The translations under genes and the position numbers were made by a program. From Rugamonas aquatica (GTDB lineage: Bacteria; Pseudomonadota; Gammaproteobacteria; Burkholderiales; Burkholderiaceae_D), in assembly GCF_009380215.1 (NCBI RefSeq), contig NZ_WHUG01000002.1, positions 744,001 through 808,000 on the forward strand: 64,000 nucleotides of DNA, read 5' to 3'. The notes beneath the pieces were generated by a model. It was not told the origin of the DNA and ran no database searches. It worked only from the letters and a program-made list of their open reading frames with translations. Positions 26,977-38,388 of the stretch are shown here, in pieces (position 1 is the first letter of the stretch; every line of letters begins with the position of its first letter).

Positions 26977-29900
26977 ATGAAAAAAACTACCCACTCGCCT
27001 CAAGCCCAGGCTGCCGCTACGCCGGGCCGGCGCACCATCATCGCCGCCGCCCTGATGGCGGGCCTGTCGGCGCCGGCCTTAGGCGCATCGCCGGTTGTGA
27101 TCAGCCAGGTGTACGGCGGCGGCGGCAACTCCGGCGCCACCATCAAGAACGACTTCATCGAACTGTTCAACCGCAGCGATGCGCCGGTCAGCCTGAGCGG
27201 CTGGAGCGTGCAGTACGCCAGCGCCGCCGGCTCGTCGTGGCAAGTGACCAAGATCACCGGCAATCCGGTGCTGCAGCCGGGCCAGTACTACCTGGTGCAG
27301 GAAGCGGCCGGCACCGGCTCCGGCAGCGCGCTGAGCCCGGACAGCATCGGCACCATACCGATGAGCGGCACGGCCGGCAAGGTCGCGCTGGTCAACGATG
27401 GCAATGCGCTGGCCGGCGCCGCGCCGAGCGGCGCCACGCTGGTCGACCTGCTGGGCTTTAACGCCGGCTACTTCGAAGGCACGAACGGCCCCGGCCTGAC
27501 CAACACCACGGCCGCGCTGCGCGCCAACGGCGGCTGCACCGACACCGACAACAACGGCAGCGACTTCGCCACCGGCGCGCCTAACCCGCGCAACACCTCC
27601 ACGCCGGTGCACCTGTGCAGCGTGCCGAGCGCGCCGCCTATCGTCGCCAGCTGCCCGGCCACCCTGGCGATGGCGGTCGGCTCCGCCGGCAGCGCCGAGC
27701 TGAGCGCCACCGACGCCGACGGCACCGTCAACAACGCCGTGATCACCTCGACCCCGGTGCCAGGCATCAGCCTGGTCAATTTCCTGGCGGCGACTGCCGC
27801 CGGCGGCACCGCCACCGCCAGCCTGAACGTGGCGGCCAGCGTGCCGCAGGGCAGCTACCCGGTCGCCGTGCGCTTCGATAACGACCAGTCGCAGCAAGCC
27901 AGCTGCAGCATCAGCGTCACCGTGGCCGCGCCGGCCGGCGTCACCCACAGCATTCCGCAAATCCAGGGCCCGGGCGAGACCAGCCCTTACGCAGGCACCG
28001 TGCAAACCACCGAAGGCGTGGTGACGGCCAAGGTCGGCTCCGGCTTCTTCATCCAGGACGCGCTCGGCGACGGCAATCCGCAAACCTCGGACGGCATCTT
28101 CGTCTACACCACCGCCGCCAACACCGGCACCGTCAAGGTGGGCGACCAGGTGCGCATCACCGGCAGCGTGACCGACTACGCGCCGGTCGCCGGCGGCCAC
28201 GCCTACACCGAGCTGCAGAACATCACCGCCATCGTCAAGACCGGCAGCGGCATCGCCATCACGCCGACCAACATCCAGCTGCCATACGCCAACCTGGGCC
28301 AGGTCGAAGGCATGCTGGTGCGCTTCACCAATGCGCTGACCGTGTCGCAGCTGGAGTTCCTGGGCGACCGCGGCGAAGTGACGCTGTCCGCCGGCCGCCT
28401 GGAAGCGCCGACCAACCACTACGCCGCCGGCTCGAATGAAGCCAAGGCGCTGGCCGCCGCCAACGCGCAGAGCCAGATCGTGCTGGACGACGGCGTCTTC
28501 GTCACCCCGACCACGATTCCCTACCTGGGCGCGGACGGCTCGCTGCGCGCCGGCGACACCGTGTCCGACCTGACCGGCGTGGTCGACTTCGGCGCCAAGG
28601 GCGGCGGCGGTGCCGGCTTCAAGCTGCAGCCGACCGTGGCGCCGGTGTTCTCGCAGGACAATCCGCGCACCGCGCCGCCAGCGCTGGCGGCCGGCAACGT
28701 CAAGGTCGCCAGCGCCAACGTGCTGAACTACTTCACCACCTTCACCAACGGCGAAGATGTCGAAGGCCGCACCGGCCAGGGTTGCTCGCTGGGCGCGAGC
28801 ATCAGCAAGTCCAACTGCCGTGGCGCCGACAACCTGAACGAGTTCAAGCGCCAGAACGCCAAGATCGTCGGCGAGCTGAAAGCCATCGACGCCGACGTGT
28901 TCGGCCTGATGGAAATCCAGAACAGCGGCGAGTACACGGTGGGCTACCTGGTCAAGGCGCTGAATGAAGCGATCTCGCCGGGCACCGGCTTCCAGACCTA
29001 CGCGGTCGTGCCGAAGCCGGCCGCCACCGGCACCGACGCCATCCGCGTGGCGATGATCTACAAGCCGGCCAAGCTGACCATGGTGGGCAGCGCGCTGTCC
29101 GACGCCGACAGCGTCAACAACCGTCCGCCGATGGCGCAGACCTTCGTCGCCGCCAACGGCGCCAAGTTCTCGCTGATCGTCAACCACCTGAAGTCGAAGG
29201 GCAGCTGCCCCGGCGGTTCCGGCGCCGATGCCGACAAGGGCGACGGCCAGAGCTGCTGGAACGCTACCCGCATCCTGCAGGCCAACCGCCTGGTCAACAC
29301 CTTCGCGCCGCAAGTGGCTGCCGCCGCCGGCGACGCCCGCGTGCTGATGATCGGCGACTTCAACTCCTACGGCATGGAAGACCCGATCAAGGTCATCACC
29401 GACAAGGGTTATGTCAACCAGCTGGAGCGCTTCGTGCGCGGCAGCGGCGCCATGCCTTACTCCTTCGTCTTCAACGGCGAAGCGGGTTATCTGGACCACG
29501 CGCTGGCCAGCCCGGCACTGACTGCCTCGGTGGCCGACGCCGCCGAATGGCATAACAACGCCGACGAGCCGACCGTGATCGACTACAACACCGACGGCAA
29601 GCCGGAAGACAAGTACACCGCCGCACCGTACCGCGCTTCCGACCACGATCCGGTGGTCATCAGCCTGAACCTGGCCGCGCCGTACAGCGATGTCAGCGCC
29701 AGCATCAAGTCGGCCGCCACCGGCCTGGTGTTCAACCGCGGCACCGGCAAGTACAGCTCGACGTTCTCGATCACCAACACCGGCGCCGCCGCGCTGACCG
29801 GTCCGCTTCAGGTCGAGTTCGATGGCCTGCCTGCCGGCGTCACGCTGAGCAACGCCAGCGGCAGCCATGCCGGCGCGCCTTACATCACGGTCAACGCCGC

Positions 29901-30003
29901 CACGCTGGCGCCGGGCGCCACCGTCTCCTTCGCGCTGAGCTTCAGCAAGACGGGCACGGCCAACATCAGCTACACCACCAAAGTCTTCAGCGGCAATTTC
30001 TAA
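26977..30003 (+). CDS. ExeM/NucH-type extracellular endonuclease with lamin-tail domain
   Basis: 1008 residues from ATG 26977 (MKKTTHSPQ); the frame stays open to 26905 but without a ribosome site. A long signal peptide ends near APALGA-SP (about 36). A lamin-tail domain follows (VVISQVYGGGGNSGATIKND, about 40-150). Next come Ig-like material, a YhcR-type OB fold (about 327-450, QGPGETSPYAGTVQTTEGVV) and an endonuclease/exonuclease/phosphatase domain (about 573-895). The last has GLMEIQNSGE, MIGDFNSYGMEDP and YRASDHDPVVISL, the expected Glu/Asn/His catalytic residues. A C-terminal beta-sandwich domain of about 100 residues ends the protein; there is no PEP-CTERM tail. Expected role: extracellular DNA degradation, in matrix turnover or phosphate acquisition. 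Confidence 0.9.
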   Translation: MKKTTHSPQAQAAATPGRRTIIAAALMAGLSAPALGASPVVISQVYGGGGNSGATIKNDFIELFNRSDAPVSLSGWSVQYASAAGSSWQVTKITGNPVLQPGQYYLVQEAAGTGSGSALSPDSIGTIPMSGTAGKVALVNDGNALAGAAPSGATLVDLLGFNAGYFEGTNGPGLTNTTAALRANGGCTDTDNNGSDFATGAPNPRNTSTPVHLCSVPSAPPIVASCPATLAMAVGSAGSAELSATDADGTVNNAVITSTPVPGISLVNFLAATAAGGTATASLNVAASVPQGSYPVAVRFDNDQSQQASCSISVTVAAPAGVTHSIPQIQGPGETSPYAGTVQTTEGVVTAKVGSGFFIQDALGDGNPQTSDGIFVYTTAANTGTVKVGDQVRITGSVTDYAPVAGGHAYTELQNITAIVKTGSGIAITPTNIQLPYANLGQVEGMLVRFTNALTVSQLEFLGDRGEVTLSAGRLEAPTNHYAAGSNEAKALAAANAQSQIVLDDGVFVTPTTIPYLGADGSLRAGDTVSDLTGVVDFGAKGGGGAGFKLQPTVAPVFSQDNPRTAPPALAAGNVKVASANVLNYFTTFTNGEDVEGRTGQGCSLGASISKSNCRGADNLNEFKRQNAKIVGELKAIDADVFGLMEIQNSGEYTVGYLVKALNEAISPGTGFQTYAVVPKPAATGTDAIRVAMIYKPAKLTMVGSALSDADSVNNRPPMAQTFVAANGAKFSLIVNHLKSKGSCPGGSGADADKGDGQSCWNATRILQANRLVNTFAPQVAAAAGDARVLMIGDFNSYGMEDPIKVITDKGYVNQLERFVRGSGAMPYSFVFNGEAGYLDHALASPALTASVADAAEWHNNADEPTVIDYNTDGKPEDKYTAAPYRASDHDPVVISLNLAAPYSDVSASIKSAATGLVFNRGTGKYSSTFSITNTGAAALTGPLQVEFDGLPAGVTLSNASGSHAGAPYITVNAATLAPGATVSFALSFSKTGTANISYTTKVFSGNF

Positions 30004-30013
30004 GGATATGACC

Positions 30014-30640
30014 ATGTTCAAACCAAACTTCTCCCTGACCCTGCGCAACGCGGCCCTGGTGCTGGCGCTGAGCGCCTGCGGCCTGGCGTCGGCCCAGACG
30101 CTGCACGTGGAACTCAACACCGCGTCGCTGCTCAACACCGGCTTCATCGACCTGCAATTCAATGCGGGCAACTCGCCGGTTGTGTTCGCCAGCGCCGCCA
30201 TCAGCCATCTGAACGGCTTCGGCGACCTGAGCGGTGTGGAGCTGCAGGGTGACGTGCAGAAGCAGGGCGGTGGCTTTGTATTCGGCAATACCACGAGCTA
30301 CAACGACTTGTTCCAGGCCATCTCCTTCGGCGGCAAGGTCAGCTTCGACGTCACCTTCGGCGGCTTGCCCGACCCGGCGGCGTCGGGCATCGAGAGCAAG
30401 TTCGCCGTGTCGCTGTACGGCGCGGACCGCACCACGGCGCTGGGCAACTACAACCAGCTGGACGGCAGCCTGATGTCGTTCAGCTGGGTGCCGACCGCCG
30501 GCGCCGGCGTCGTGACGTCGGACATCACCGACAGCACGATCGCCAGCATCAGCGCAGTACCGGAGCCGTCGAGCTGGGCCATGCTGGGCGCCGGCCTGGT
30601 GCTGGTCGGCGTGGCCCGCCGCCGCAAGCTCGCCGCCTGA
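30014..30640 (+). CDS. PEP-CTERM protein downstream of the nuclease
   Basis: 208 residues. ATG 30014 is preferred over ATG 30008 because TAAGGA (30001-30006) sits seven bases before it. Signal peptide (LRNAALVLALSACGLASA). The body is a predicted beta-sandwich with LNTGFIDLQFNAG and SFDVTFGGLPDPAASG and no enzymatic motif. The C-terminus VPEPSSWAMLGAGLVLVGVA plus RRRKLAA is a PEP-CTERM signal. Only 10 bases separate it from the nuclease stop, so the two are probably co-transcribed. A strong terminator follows. Confidence 0.88.
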   Translation: MFKPNFSLTLRNAALVLALSACGLASAQTLHVELNTASLLNTGFIDLQFNAGNSPVVFASAAISHLNGFGDLSGVELQGDVQKQGGGFVFGNTTSYNDLFQAISFGGKVSFDVTFGGLPDPAASGIESKFAVSLYGADRTTALGNYNQLDGSLMSFSWVPTAGAGVVTSDITDSTIASISAVPEPSSWAMLGAGLVLVGVARRRKLAA

Positions 30641-30670
30641 GCTTAATCGCTGCCAATTAATGGCTGCAAA

Positions 30671-30698
30671 AAAACGACACCTGCGGGTGTCGTTTTTT
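30671..30698 (+). terminator. Rho-independent terminator after the nuclease/PEP-CTERM pair
   Basis: ACGACACC (30674-30681), loop TGCG and GGTGTCGT (30686-30693), extended by A/T pairs and followed by Ts. Confidence 0.92.
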
Positions 30699-30839
30699 GC
30701 GTTTAGACCGCCGCTTCTAAATCGCCGCTAACGCAGGCGGGCACGGGATATATATCGCGAAACTATAAATCCGCGATGGAAATCATATTAGTAATGCCAG
30801 ATTGCTTGTTGCATAGTGCTTCCTTTACACGGATTTGCC

Positions 30840-31577
<738 letters not shown>

Positions 31578-31579
31578 CG

Positions 31580-32380
31580 ATGGAGCCATTGATCATCCTC
31601 AGCAAGACGGAGCAGGAATACCTGCTGCACGCGATCGAAGCGGTGCTGCCGCTGCGCCAGGCCCGCCAGTTCTGCCTGTGGACCCAGGGCCAGTTCCAGG
31701 CGCTGCTGCCACATCGCATCATGGTGTGCCTGCAGTTCGGCGCGCAGGACGAGGTGCAGCACGTCGAATGCATGCACAGCACGGTGCTCGACGCCGGCCT
31801 GCTGTCCCGCCTGGGCGACAAGTCCGACGGCCTGGCGCTGCGGCTGGCCCGCCACTGCCGCGATGGCCAGCGCCTGCCGGCCATGCTGGACGCCACCGGC
31901 GCCGGACAGGACGGCGGCGCGCGCCAGCCACTGGCGCCTTTCCTCGACGAGCTGCGCGAGCTGGGCCTGGACAATCTGCTGATCCACGGCACCGAGCGCC
32001 TGCCGGGCGGCGCAACCTTCTTCGTGCTGTTCGGCCTGCCGCATCGCCCGCGTCCGCGCCACGCCTACTTCCTCGAACTGCTGCTGCCGTATCTGCACCT
32101 GACGCTGCAACGCGTCGGCCAGCAGCAGCGCCAGGCCCGCGCCGGCGCGCTGGCGCGGCCGGTCAGCGCGCGCGAACTGGAAATCCTGCACTGGGTGCGC
32201 GAGGGCAAGAGCAACGAGGAAATCGGCCTGATCCTCGGCATCAGCGGCCTGACGGTGAAAAACCATCTGCAGCGGCTGTACCGCCTGCTGGGCGTGTCCA
32301 ACCGTGCCCACGCCATCGCGCGCGGCATGGCGCTGCACCTGTTCGACCAGCCGTGGACGCCGCTGGCCAGGGCCGCTTGA
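31580..32380 (+). CDS. epsA: LuxR-type transcriptional regulator EpsA (exosortase/PEP-CTERM-associated)
   Basis: 266 residues. The N-terminal ~200 residues (LSKTEQEYLLHAIEAVLPLR, CLQFGAQDEVQHVECMHS, HAYFLELLLPYLHLTLQRV) match the EpsA regulator family found with XrtB-type exosortase and exopolysaccharide operons. The C-terminal LuxR helix-turn-helix is SARELEILHWVREGKSNEEI with recognition helix TVKNHLQRLYRLLGVSNR. It probably controls EPS or PEP-CTERM genes (family knowledge). It sits two bases after the response regulator and 118 bases before the secretion operon, about 31 kb from epsI. Confidence 0.87.
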   Translation: MEPLIILSKTEQEYLLHAIEAVLPLRQARQFCLWTQGQFQALLPHRIMVCLQFGAQDEVQHVECMHSTVLDAGLLSRLGDKSDGLALRLARHCRDGQRLPAMLDATGAGQDGGARQPLAPFLDELRELGLDNLLIHGTERLPGGATFFVLFGLPHRPRPRHAYFLELLLPYLHLTLQRVGQQQRQARAGALARPVSARELEILHWVREGKSNEEIGLILGISGLTVKNHLQRLYRLLGVSNRAHAIARGMALHLFDQPWTPLARAA

Positions 32381-32498
32381 ATTGAAACCGTCGCACTCTC
32401 CCGGCACGCTTGCAAGAAAAGGTTGTCTGCTATGCAAACCGCATGGTAGCCTCTGACTTCTTGCCAGTAGGCGTGTTGCGCATTAAGGAGTCGTTCGG

Positions 32499-32942
32499 AT
32501 GGAAGTTGCAAAGAATCACCGTCAGACCGCAGCTCACAAGGCTGGCGGCTTTACCCTGCTGGAATTGCTGGTCGTTATCGTGATCATCGGTTTGCTGGCG
32601 GCGTATGTCGGTCCCAAGTACTTCGCCCAGCTGGGCAAGTCGGAAGTGACCATCGCCAAGGCGCAGATCGAGGCGTTTGAAAAATCGCTGGACACCTACC
32701 GCCTGGATGTGGGCCGCTACCCGACCACCGACGAAGGCCTGGGCGCATTGCTGGTCGCGCCGGCCACGGCGGGCGCCAAGTGGAACGGCCCCTACCTGAA
32801 GAAGGGCGTGCCGCCGGACCCGTGGGGCCACCCGTATGTGTACAAGGCGCCGGGCGCCAAGGCTGAGTTCGACATTACTTCGCTGGGCCGTGACGGCAAG
32901 CCCGGCGGTACCGGCGAAGACGCCGACATCACTTCACAATAA
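32499..32942 (+). CDS. gspG: Major pseudopilin GspG-like
   Basis: 147 residues. The prepilin peptidase site is GG-FTLLELLVVIVIIGLLAA with Phe1 and Glu5 at the start of the hydrophobic helix, after a 14-residue basic leader ending HKAG. The globular part has the GspG layout: DTYRLDVGRYPTTDEGLGAL, WNGPYLKKGVPPDPWGHPY and the calcium-site-like end SLGRDGKPGGTGEDADI. It forms the pseudopilus shaft. First gene of an 11-gene operon; the prepilin peptidase is not in the window. Preceded by TAAGGAG. Confidence 0.92.
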   Translation: MEVAKNHRQTAAHKAGGFTLLELLVVIVIIGLLAAYVGPKYFAQLGKSEVTIAKAQIEAFEKSLDTYRLDVGRYPTTDEGLGALLVAPATAGAKWNGPYLKKGVPPDPWGHPYVYKAPGAKAEFDITSLGRDGKPGGTGEDADITSQ

Positions 32943-32967
32943 GTCTCGCCGTCCAGGAAAGCAGTCC

Positions 32968-34160
32968 ATGCAGTTCGATGTCCGCACCCTGTCGGCCGAT
33001 ATGGCCATCTCGCATCTGGTGATCGACGGCCGGGACGAGGCCGATGCGCGCCGGCAGGTGGAGGCGCGCGGCCTGTACGTCAGCGCCATCGCGCCTGTGC
33101 GCGGCAGCCTCGGCCTGCGCGGCGGCAAGGCGCGCGGCAAGGGCCTGTCGCTGGTGCTGTTCAGCCAGGAACTGCTGGCGCTGCTGACCGCCGGCCTCGG
33201 CATCGTCGAAGGCCTGGAGGCGCTGCTGGAAAAGGAAACCAGCCCCGTCACGCGCAGCGTGCTGGAGCGCCTGCTGGCCGGCCTGCGCGAAGGCCAGCGC
33301 TTTTCCGCCGTGCTGGCCGAGCAACCCGAACTGTTCCCGCCGCTGTACATCGGCATCGTCAAGGCGGCCGAGGGCACGTCGGACCTGCCGCGCTCCCTGT
33401 CCCGCTTCATCGACTACCAGCAGCGCATCGACCTGGTGCGCGGCAAGCTGGTGTCGGCCGCGATCTATCCCTGTATTTTGCTGCTGGTCGGCGGCGGCGT
33501 CAGCCTGTTCCTGATCGGCTACGTCGTGCCGCGCTTTGCCGAGGTCTACCAGGGCGCCGGCCGCAACCTGCCGTGGCTGTCGCAGCAGATGCTGAACTGG
33601 GGCCAGTTCGCCGGCGCCCACACCACGCTGCTGCTGGGCGGCATCGCCGCCGTGCTGGCCGCGCTGGCGCTGGGCGTGCGCCATTTGATGGGCAGCGGCG
33701 GCTTCGCCCGCCTGCTGGGGCGCTTGCCCGGCATCGGCGAGCGGGTACGCATCTACGAATTGTCGCGGCTGTACCTGACGCTGGGCATGCTCAGCGAAGG
33801 CGGCATCACCATCGTGCACGCGATCGAGACCGTGCAGGGCATGGTGTCGGCCGGCATCCGCCAGAACCTGCAGACGGCGCGCGCCGATATCGAATCGGGC
33901 CTGCCGCTGTCGACCGCTTTCGAGGCCAGCCAGCTGACCACGCCGATCTCGCTGCGCATGCTGCGCGTGGGCGAGCGCACCGGCGACATGGGGCCGATGC
34001 TGACCCAGTCCGCCGCCTTCTACGACGGCGAAATCAGCCGCTGGATAGAACGCTTCACACGAACCTTTGAACCGCTGCTGATGGCCGCGATCGGCCTGGT
34101 GGTCGGCGCCATCGTGGTGCTGCTGTATATGCCGATTTTCGATCTGGCCGGAGACATGTC

Positions 34161-34164
<4 letters not shown>
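32968..34164 (+). CDS. gspF: Inner-membrane platform protein GspF-like
   Basis: 398 residues from ATG 32968, 25 bases after gspG. It carries two T2SSF repeats (about 65-190 and 270-390) with the signatures FSQELLALLTAGLGIVEGLE and YELSRLYLTLGMLSEGGITI. Three hydrophobic helices include LLLVGGGVSLFLIGYVVP and, near the end, LLMAAIGLVVGAIVVLLYMP. It organises pseudopilus assembly with the ATPase. Overlaps the ATPase gene by ATGA at 34161. Confidence 0.92.
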
Positions 34165-35868
<1,704 letters not shown>

Positions 35869-35876
<8 letters not shown>

Positions 35877-36723
35877 AGCTATTGGACAATCACTGCGCAT
35901 CGGCGTCTCCGCCCATGCGGTCAGCCTGCTGCGCATCAGCCGCTGGCGCGGCGAGCCGGTCACGGTGCTGGCCGAGCATGCGTTCGCACCGTCGGGCGAG
36001 CATCCGTTCGACGCCATCGCCAATGCGCTGCGCGCGCTGCTGGGCGAACAGCTCGGCGACAAAAGCGTGGCCGGCTGGCCGGTCAGCATCGTGCTGGCCG
36101 ACGACCTGACGCGGATGTGGCGCGTCGTGCCGCCGCCTGGCGCGGCGCGGCTGGCTGACATCGAAGCGGCGGCCGGCTTCCGTTTCCAGGCGCTGTATGG
36201 CGAAGCGCCTGCGGCCTGGCAGATCGCGGGCGACTGGGATGCCGCGCAGCCGTTCTTCGCCGCCGCCGTGCCGCGCGCCTTGCTGGCCGTGCTGCAGCTG
36301 GTGGCGCAGGAATTCAAGCTGCACGTCGTCGGCATCGAGCCGCACTTCATCACGGCCTACAACCGCTGGCGGCGCGGCGTGAAGCCGGGCGCGTGGTTCG
36401 GCCTGGTGCATGACAACCTGCTGACGCTGGCCGCCATCGAAGCGGACGGCAAAGGCATACGCGCCATCCGCGCGCTGCCCATGCCGACCGGGCAGGGCGC
36501 AGACCAGTACTGGCTGGGCCAGACATTGAAACGTGAAGCGCTGCTGCTTGACATGGACGCGCCGGAGCTGCTGCAGGTATGCGGTTCGGCGCCGGCCGCA
36601 TGGAGCAAGGCGACCGAGCATCCCGCGCACATCCCTTGCGCGGTGCTGGACCTGGCGCAGCAGGCGTCCGGCGGCGGGCTGTCGACGATGGCGCTGCTGG
36701 CGCGTGGCGGGAGCAGGGCATGA
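35869..36723 (+). CDS. PilM/GspL-like actin-fold assembly protein
   Basis: 284 residues, no membrane helix or signal. Position (after gspE, before PilN- and PilO-like genes) and general layout (GQSLRIGVSAHAVSLLRISR start, VVGIEPHFITAYNRW midpoint, end with ALLARG) fit a degenerate PilM/GspL cytoplasmic domain (MshI-type). Sequence motifs for ATP binding are weak, so this is an assignment by context. It would link the ATPase to the inner-membrane PilN/O pair. Confidence 0.6.
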
Positions 36724-37265
36724 GACAGATGAATATCGACTTCGCACCGCGCGGCCTGCGCCGCAGCTTGTTCCACACCCATCCTGCGTTGCTGGCGCTG
36801 GGCGGCGCGGGATTGCTGCTGTGCGCGGCCGCAGGTTTCGGCGGCTGGAAGCTGGTCGAGCAGCAGCGTTTGCGCGAGCACCAGCTGCGTCACATCCAGG
36901 AACGCGCTGCGGCCATCTCGGCGCGGCCGGTGGAGGTGGCGCGGGTGGCGATACCGGAAGGGCAGGCGGCCTTCGTCAACGGCGCCATCCTGCAACTGAA
37001 CCTGCCGTGGCGCGATCTGCAGGATGCGGTGGCCGCGGCCACGCCGCGCAGCGTGGCGCTGGTGGCGATGGAGCCGGACTCGCGCAAGCAGGTGCTGAAG
37101 ATTACCGCCGAAACCAAAACCAGCGACGACATGGTGGCCTATGTGGCGGAGCTGAAGCAGCAGGAGCTGTTCAGTGGCGTGACGCTGACCCGTCATGAAA
37201 TCAACGAGCAGGATCCCAACCGGCCCTTGCGCTTCCAGTTGGAGGCCGCATGGGTAAGCCGATGA
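36720..37265 (+). CDS. PilN-like bitopic assembly protein
   Basis: 181 residues from ATG 36720 (ATGA overlap). A short basic cytoplasmic N-terminus (NIDFAPRGLRRSLF) carries the conserved N-F/L-x-P-type motif that PilN uses to bind PilM. One membrane helix follows (about 23-45, LLALGGAGLLLCAAAGFGGW), then a coiled segment and a small ferredoxin-like periplasmic domain. Overlaps the PilO-like gene by 16 bases. The family call is from architecture and order. Confidence 0.65.
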   Translation: MRQMNIDFAPRGLRRSLFHTHPALLALGGAGLLLCAAAGFGGWKLVEQQRLREHQLRHIQERAAAISARPVEVARVAIPEGQAAFVNGAILQLNLPWRDLQDAVAAATPRSVALVAMEPDSRKQVLKITAETKTSDDMVAYVAELKQQELFSGVTLTRHEINEQDPNRPLRFQLEAAWVSR

Positions 37266-37825
37266 GCACTGCGGACATCAAGGTGAACGTCGCCACGTTC
37301 GTGCTGCGCGCGCGGCTGGCGCTGGTGCGTCTGGGCGCGCCGGCGTGCATCGCGCTGGCGTTGTGCTTTGCCGCAGCCGCAGCGTGGGGCTGGCTGCTGC
37401 CGCAACGCGCGGCGCAGGAGCGCTTGATGGCGCAGCCTTTGCCTACGCCGACGTCGCTGGTGACGGCGCCGCCGCCACCATCGGCCAACCAGAACCTGGC
37501 CGGCTTCTACGAGGTGCTGGGCGAGAACCGCTACGCCGAGCAGCAGGTCAAGGTGCTGTTCGACCTGGCGGCCAAGAACAATCTGACGCTCAGCCTGGGC
37601 GAGTACAAGGCCGGCTACGACAAGGCCAGTCGCGTCAGCACCTACCAGATCATCCTGCCGGTGAAGGGGCCGTACCAGTCGATCTGGCAGTTCGCCATGC
37701 AGGGTCTGCGCGAGATGCCGTTTGCGTCGCTGGACGAAATCGGCTTCCGCCGCGAGACCATCGCCGAATCCACGGTGGAAGCGCGCCTGCGCTTTACCCT
37801 GTACCTGAAGGATGGCGAGCCATGA
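37250..37825 (+). CDS. PilO/GspM-like bitopic assembly protein
   Basis: 191 residues. One helix near the N-terminus (about 30-52, CIALALCFAAAAAWGWLLP) is followed by a periplasmic region with YAEQQVKVLFDLAAKNNLTL and a C-terminal beta-alpha-beta domain typical of PilO/GspM. It would dimerise with the PilN-like protein. It overlaps both neighbours, supporting translational coupling. Assigned by layout; pairwise sequence resemblance was not measured. Confidence 0.62.
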   Translation: MGKPMSTADIKVNVATFVLRARLALVRLGAPACIALALCFAAAAAWGWLLPQRAAQERLMAQPLPTPTSLVTAPPPPSANQNLAGFYEVLGENRYAEQQVKVLFDLAAKNNLTLSLGEYKAGYDKASRVSTYQIILPVKGPYQSIWQFAMQGLREMPFASLDEIGFRRETIAESTVEARLRFTLYLKDGEP

Positions 37826-38388
37826 AGCCCTACCAAATCGTGATGGGCGTGGCGCTGGCTGCGACGGCCTGGCTGGCGCTGTTCGGCGATAACTCGCCGT
37901 CGGGCGATATCGCCGAGCCGGTGGCGCGCAGCGCCTCCGCATCGACCGCCGCATCAACTGCGCCTGCGGCAGCAGCGCCCGCGCCGCGCGCCGGCAAGGA
38001 CGGCAAGCCGCAAGCCGATGTGGCGATCCTGCGCCTGACGCCGCGCGCCATGCTGGTGGGCGAATCCGGTGACGCCACGTTCGAATCGGGCGAGGGCGTC
38101 TTCCTGGGACAGAACTGGAACCCGCCACCGCCGCCACCACCACCACCATCGAAGGAACCGCCGCCCGCACCGGTGGCGCCGCCGATGCCGTTCACAGTGC
38201 TGGGCAAGGGCGTCGCCGACGGCGCCTGGGAAGTCTATCTTGCGCGTGGCGACAAGACTTATGTGGTGCGCAATCAAACCGTCATTGACGGCACCTACCG
38301 CGTCGAGAAGATCGCGCCGCCGCTGATGTCCGTAACTTATCTGCCTTTGAATCAGGTACAACAGATCAATATTGGAGTCCTCGACTGA
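37822..38388 (+). CDS. PilP/GspC-like periplasmic linker protein, Pro-rich
   Basis: 188 residues. An N-terminal signal anchor (YQIVMGVALAATAWLALFG) is followed by an Ala/Ser/Pro linker and a nine-proline run with the motif NWNPPPPPPPPPSKEPPP (about 100-117). The C-terminal ~65 residues form a predicted small beta domain (FTVLGKGVADGAWEVYLARG, VEKIAPPLMSVTYLPLNQ), as in PilP/GspC homology-region proteins that contact the secretin. The stop overlaps the secretin start by one base (TGATG). Function by position and architecture. Confidence 0.62.
   Translation: MKPYQIVMGVALAATAWLALFGDNSPSGDIAEPVARSASASTAASTAPAAAAPAPRAGKDGKPQADVAILRLTPRAMLVGESGDATFESGEGVFLGQNWNPPPPPPPPPSKEPPPAPVAPPMPFTVLGKGVADGAWEVYLARGDKTYVVRNQTVIDGTYRVEKIAPPLMSVTYLPLNQVQQINIGVLD

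Noticed and set aside
27079..30294. 1071-codon open frame on the minus strand across the nuclease gene
   Set aside because: It mirrors a GC3-rich real gene, its product is an Ala/Gly/Val/Arg-rich low-information sequence with no start signal, and the plus strand carries a clear nuclease.
24480..30640. Possible phage or genomic island
   Set aside because: No integrase, tRNA scar, direct repeats or phage structural genes; the genes fit chromosomal exosortase biology.
38129..38180. CCG/CCA run as a possible tandem-repeat or CRISPR-like element
   Set aside because: It is the coding sequence of the proline tract in the PilP/GspC-like protein; no spacer-repeat structure.
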